From Clostridia bacterium (lineage in GTDB: Bacteria; Bacillota; Clostridia; Oscillospirales; CAG-382), in the NCBI GenBank assembly GCA_900757905.1, contig CAAEPN010000092.1:1-15594 (forward strand): a stretch of DNA of 15,594 nt, written 5' to 3'. Under the pieces are notes generated by a model. It ran no database searches and was not told the origin of the DNA. It saw only the letters and a program-made list of their open reading frames with translations. The first letter of the stretch is position 1, and every line of letters begins with the position of its first letter. A program made the position numbers and the translations under genes. Of the stretch, positions 13,277 through 15,594 are shown piece after piece.

Positions 13277-14845
13277 CTATGCGCGGCTCGCAAGGCTTTT
13301 TAACTTTGCAAGCACCGGCTTTATCGCATTCACGCGCAGTACAAGCACCATAATGCCGTACACAAGCACGCCCACGCATGCCGGAACAGCAAGCCTTACA
13401 AGCCGTGCGGGCACGGAATCCGATACAAACGCCGCGTCAAGACCGGCATTCACGGCAAGCACCGCGCCTGCCATCACAAGCGCCGCAATAAGACACTTTA
13501 CAAGCGTCGTGCCGAGTCCCTTTGCAAAAACGCCGATCTTGCGGCGAAGAAACAGAAGCAGCACACAAAGGCCGACAAGCGACGCTGTCGAATAAGCAAG
13601 CGGAATGCCGTATGCACCGATAAAACGCGTTAAAATAAGACTTAGCGTCACGTTGACCGCCATAATGATAAAACCGTTGACAGCCGGAAGCATGGTGTTT
13701 TTTGCCGCATAAAATGCACGGTCAAGAATTTCCTTTAAGCCCACGCCCAAAATGCCGATGGAATACATCACGATAAGCGTACAGGCGCGGTCGATATCAG
13801 TCGGTGTGATCTTGCCGTAATTGGCAATAAGCTCAAGCAGCGGCCGGCGCACCGTGATAAACCCGAATGTGATCGGCACGAGAAGCGCTGCCGTGCTTTC
13901 GAGAACGCCGGCAAGCGTGGTCTTGTATTCCTCCATGTCGCCTCGCGTAAAGCTTGCCGTAAGCTTCGGATATACGACCGCCGTCACCGAATAGATAAAG
14001 GCAAGCACCATATAAATAACAATGTTCTGCACATAGTTGAGAAGCGTTACCATGCCGTCAAACCGTGCGATCATGGTGGTGTTGAAGAACATGTTTAGCT
14101 GATAGGCCGCCACGCCGAAAAGTACCGGAAGCGTCATTTTTCCGGCGCTTATCACATCCGGATCCTTTAACTCAAACGACAGCTTATACCGGAAACCGGC
14201 GGCAATGGCCGGCGGAATCAGGATAAGGGCCTGTAAGGAAAGCCCGAAGAACGTCGCAATAAGAAGTCCCGTAACACCGTATTTGTCGCCGAGCGCAAAA
14301 ACATAGAAAATAACGACAAGACTGCTCGGTACGCTGACAAACGCAGGCCAGCCGTACTTGCCGCGCGATTGAAGTATGCCTTGAAAAATGTAGTTGAGTC
14401 CATAGAACAGCATGACCGGCATCATAATCATGAGCGCTTTTACGGCAAACGAGTATTCTTCTCCCTCTTTGAACGCCGTAAGACGCGGCAAAAGCGGCGA
14501 AAGCGCCATGCCGATCGCCACCAAAACGGCAGTAAAGGCAAGCGAAATGGTTATGATGTTATTGGCAAAGCGTGCCGCCTGCTCGTCCTCTCCTTTGGCA
14601 AGATGCCCGGCGTAGATCGGAATAAACACCGTGCCGAGCGCCGTGCCGAAGCAGTTGAAAATAGTGTTTGGAATCGTGATAGCGTAGGAGTAGATGTTCA
14701 AAAAACTGTCTACGCCGAAAAAGGACATATAGATCTGCGTGGAAACAAGCGACAGCAATCGGGATAAGATCATGATGATCATGACATAGCTGACCGTGCC
14801 TGCCATGCCTTTTTTGGAAGTCGATTCAGACAAGCTTTTATTCAC
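13277..14845 (-). CDS. murJ: MurJ/MviN-family lipid-linked glycan flippase (522 aa)
   Basis: A MOP-superfamily flippase with about 14 hydrophobic segments covering nearly its whole length. The region INTIFNCFGTALGTVFIPIYAGH-like, near residues 55-80, matches the MurJ/MviN signature of transmembrane helix 2 followed by a charged loop (KGEDEQAARF). Such proteins move undecaprenyl-linked precursors, lipid II or polymer repeat units, to the outer face of the membrane. Its place among glycosyltransferases and a ligase suggests a dedicated polymer flippase, though a lipid II role is possible. The start is uncertain: GTG at 14845 overlaps the upstream gene's end by 8 bp. The GGAG there is too close for GTG but lies about 11 nt before an in-frame TTG at 14833, and an ATG lies at 14806. 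Confidence 0.9.
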   Translation of the reverse strand: MNKSLSESTSKKGMAGTVSYVMIIMILSRLLSLVSTQIYMSFFGVDSFLNIYSYAITIPNTIFNCFGTALGTVFIPIYAGHLAKGEDEQAARFANNIITISLAFTAVLVAIGMALSPLLPRLTAFKEGEEYSFAVKALMIMMPVMLFYGLNYIFQGILQSRGKYGWPAFVSVPSSLVVIFYVFALGDKYGVTGLLIATFFGLSLQALILIPPAIAAGFRYKLSFELKDPDVISAGKMTLPVLFGVAAYQLNMFFNTTMIARFDGMVTLLNYVQNIVIYMVLAFIYSVTAVVYPKLTASFTRGDMEEYKTTLAGVLESTAALLVPITFGFITVRRPLLELIANYGKITPTDIDRACTLIVMYSIGILGVGLKEILDRAFYAAKNTMLPAVNGFIIMAVNVTLSLILTRFIGAYGIPLAYSTASLVGLCVLLLFLRRKIGVFAKGLGTTLVKCLIAALVMAGAVLAVNAGLDAAFVSDSVPARLVRLAVPACVGVLVYGIMVLVLRVNAIKPVLAKLKSLASRA

Positions 14846-15389
14846 TCCAAGTTACGTTTTCTTTGATGATACGCGCCGGATTTCCGCCGACAAGAGCCGC
14901 AGCCGGCACATCCTTTGTCACAACGCTTCCGGCGGCGATGACCGCGCCGTCGCCGACCGTCACACCCTTCATAATAAGCACATTGCAGCCGATCCACACA
15001 TGCTTTCCGATTACCACCGGCCGCGTGACTTCAGTCTCGGATTCAAATTTGTGGTAATCGCGGTCCATAATGCAGCAATCCCACGCAATGAGCGTGCCGT
15101 CGCCGATCTTTACGGAATTTCCGGCATGGATCTCCGTCCAATCGCCTACCGCGACGCCGTCGCCGATAATAAGCTCCGAGCGCTTTCCGGCGTTTCCGAG
15201 ACCGCTTAGCTTCACGCCGGCATGAAGATTGACCTTTCGGCCAAGCTTTATGTCGCAGTTGCGGTGAATGATGCGCACTTTTTTGTCCACGCGTAACAGC
15301 GCGCCGCAGGAATCGAGCTTCAATCGCGCAAATATGCCGCGGAACAGCGCGGCCGCTATGGTGAAATATTCGCTTATCGGTCGGTTCAT
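14838..15389 (-). CDS. Hexapeptide-repeat O-acyltransferase (183 aa), first gene of the polysaccharide operon
   Basis: A second left-handed beta-helix acetyltransferase, clearly different from the one at 12728-13255. An N-terminal region of about 35 residues precedes hexapeptide repeats such as VRIIHRNCDIKLG, LIIGDGVAVGDWTEI, VKIGDGTLIAWDC, VVIGKHVWIGCNVLIMKG and VGDGAVIAAGSVV. The likely catalytic His113 lies in the loop MDRDYHKF, and the cap reads LVGGNPARIIK. The ATG has GGAGG about 8 nt upstream and lies about 30 nt downstream of the predicted transcription start, so this start is firm. The substrate is presumably a sugar of the same glycan. Its 3' end overlaps the flippase gene, indicating coupling. 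Confidence 0.92.
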   Translation of the reverse strand: MNRPISEYFTIAAALFRGIFARLKLDSCGALLRVDKKVRIIHRNCDIKLGRKVNLHAGVKLSGLGNAGKRSELIIGDGVAVGDWTEIHAGNSVKIGDGTLIAWDCCIMDRDYHKFESETEVTRPVVIGKHVWIGCNVLIMKGVTVGDGAVIAAGSVVTKDVPAAALVGGNPARIIKENVTWSE

Positions 15390-15426
15390 ACCCTGTCCTC
15401 CGAAAAAACTCGTAATTATTTATGAT

Positions 15427-15455
15427 AGTATATCACAGAATCTGCCGTTTGTCTA
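15427..15455 (-). promoter_or_regulatory. Sigma-A promoter of the surface-polysaccharide operon
   Basis: On the minus strand TAGACA (15450-15455) and TATACT (15427-15432) are spaced by exactly 17 bp, each one base from consensus. The predicted start near 15420 gives a leader of about 30 nt to the acyltransferase ATG at 15389. The terminator immediately upstream isolates it from the preceding gene. No other equally good promoter was seen between here and ispE. Confidence 0.78.
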
Positions 15456-15470
15456 CCGTTATTTACAAAT

Positions 15471-15512
15471 TTAAAGAAAAACAGAGTGCGAACCGAAAGA
15501 TCCGCGCTCTGT
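15471..15512 (-). terminator. Intrinsic terminator of the gene entering from the right
   Basis: ACAGAGTGCG (15481-15490) and CGCGCTCTGT (15503-15512) form a 10-bp stem with one imperfect pair and a 12-base loop. On the minus strand the stem is followed by UUUUUC and more U. It begins 7 nt after the stop of the partial gene at the right edge. Confidence 0.72.
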
Positions 15513-15519
15513 CCATCAT

Positions 15520-15594
15520 TCACCCATTTAAATCTTCCGTTTTCAATTTGATCTCACCCGTCCGATAAGCGCGCATATTCCGAACAAGACCATG
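15520..15594 (-). CDS. C-terminal fragment of an unrecognised protein (last 24 codons)
   Basis: One minus-strand frame is open from the right window edge to a TGA at 15520-15522 and ends RAYRTGEIKLKTEDLNG. Its stop lies just before an intrinsic terminator, and its amino acid make-up looks like coding sequence; the other two frames stop earlier. The fragment is too short to assign a family. Being separated by a terminator and promoter, it belongs to a different transcription unit from the polysaccharide genes. Confidence 0.5.
   Translation of the reverse strand, partial: HGLVRNMRAYRTGEIKLKTEDLNG

Overview
The window reads as chromosomal DNA from a gut-type Gram-positive Clostridia (Firmicutes; Oscillospiraceae/Ruminococcaceae-like). 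The grounds are moderate GC content, A/G-rich Shine-Dalgarno sites, frequent TTG/GTG starts, a DUF4330 protein, CsaB-type pyruvyl transferase and MurJ-like flippase, and short GC-rich palindromes of the kind scattered between genes in these genomes. No species can be named. Every credible gene lies on the minus strand, so transcription runs from right (15594) to left (1).

Right edge (15520-15594): the last 24 codons of an unrecognised gene, followed by an intrinsic terminator (15471-15512). Next comes a good sigma-A promoter (15427-15455) that starts a surface-polysaccharide operon. In transcription order this holds a hexapeptide O-acyltransferase (14838-15389), a MurJ/MviN-family flippase (13277-14845), a second hexapeptide acyltransferase (12728-13255), a GT4 glycosyltransferase (11586-12686), a DUF4330 protein with an internal duplication (10662-11513) and an O-antigen ligase/polymerase-type membrane protein (9094-10665). 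After a repeat-filled gap of about 295 bp come a 749-residue fusion of a GT4 glycosyltransferase with a CsaB-type polysaccharide pyruvyl transferase (6549-8798) and ispE (5736-6539). Together these supply sugar transfer, acylation, pyruvylation, lipid-linked export and polymerisation or ligation of a cell-surface glycan. IspE makes isoprenoid precursor, from which the polyprenyl carrier is ultimately built.

The gap at 8799-9093 is the oddest place. A 117-bp unit is tandemly repeated 2.2 times. The repeat copies the ribosome-binding site and first codons of the GT4-CsaB gene, creating a 34-codon upstream reading frame whose stop codon overlaps the real gene's Shine-Dalgarno site. Each unit carries a GC-rich compound palindrome.

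Middle left (1544-5679): a separate catabolic unit with its own promoter (5651-5679) and a pair of direct repeats 21 bp apart just upstream. It encodes a Gfo/Idh/MocA oxidoreductase, a xylose-isomerase-like TIM-barrel protein and a large cytoplasmic protein with a beta-rich N-terminal half and a helical, six-hairpin-glycosidase-like C-terminal half. This matches the logic of oxidation-dependent glycoside or keto-sugar breakdown, although the substrate is unknown. A clear intrinsic terminator lies between the first and second genes, so expression of the last two probably depends on partial read-through.

Far left (1-1467): two unrecognised small membrane proteins, visibly more AT-rich than the rest. 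Beyond them is a pyrimidine-rich (A/G-rich on the minus strand) stretch with tracts phased at about 10 bp, ending in a near-consensus promoter whose -10 box is the first six bases of the window. It must drive a gene outside the window to the left. The pattern resembles MraZ-type promoter repeats, which is an inference only.
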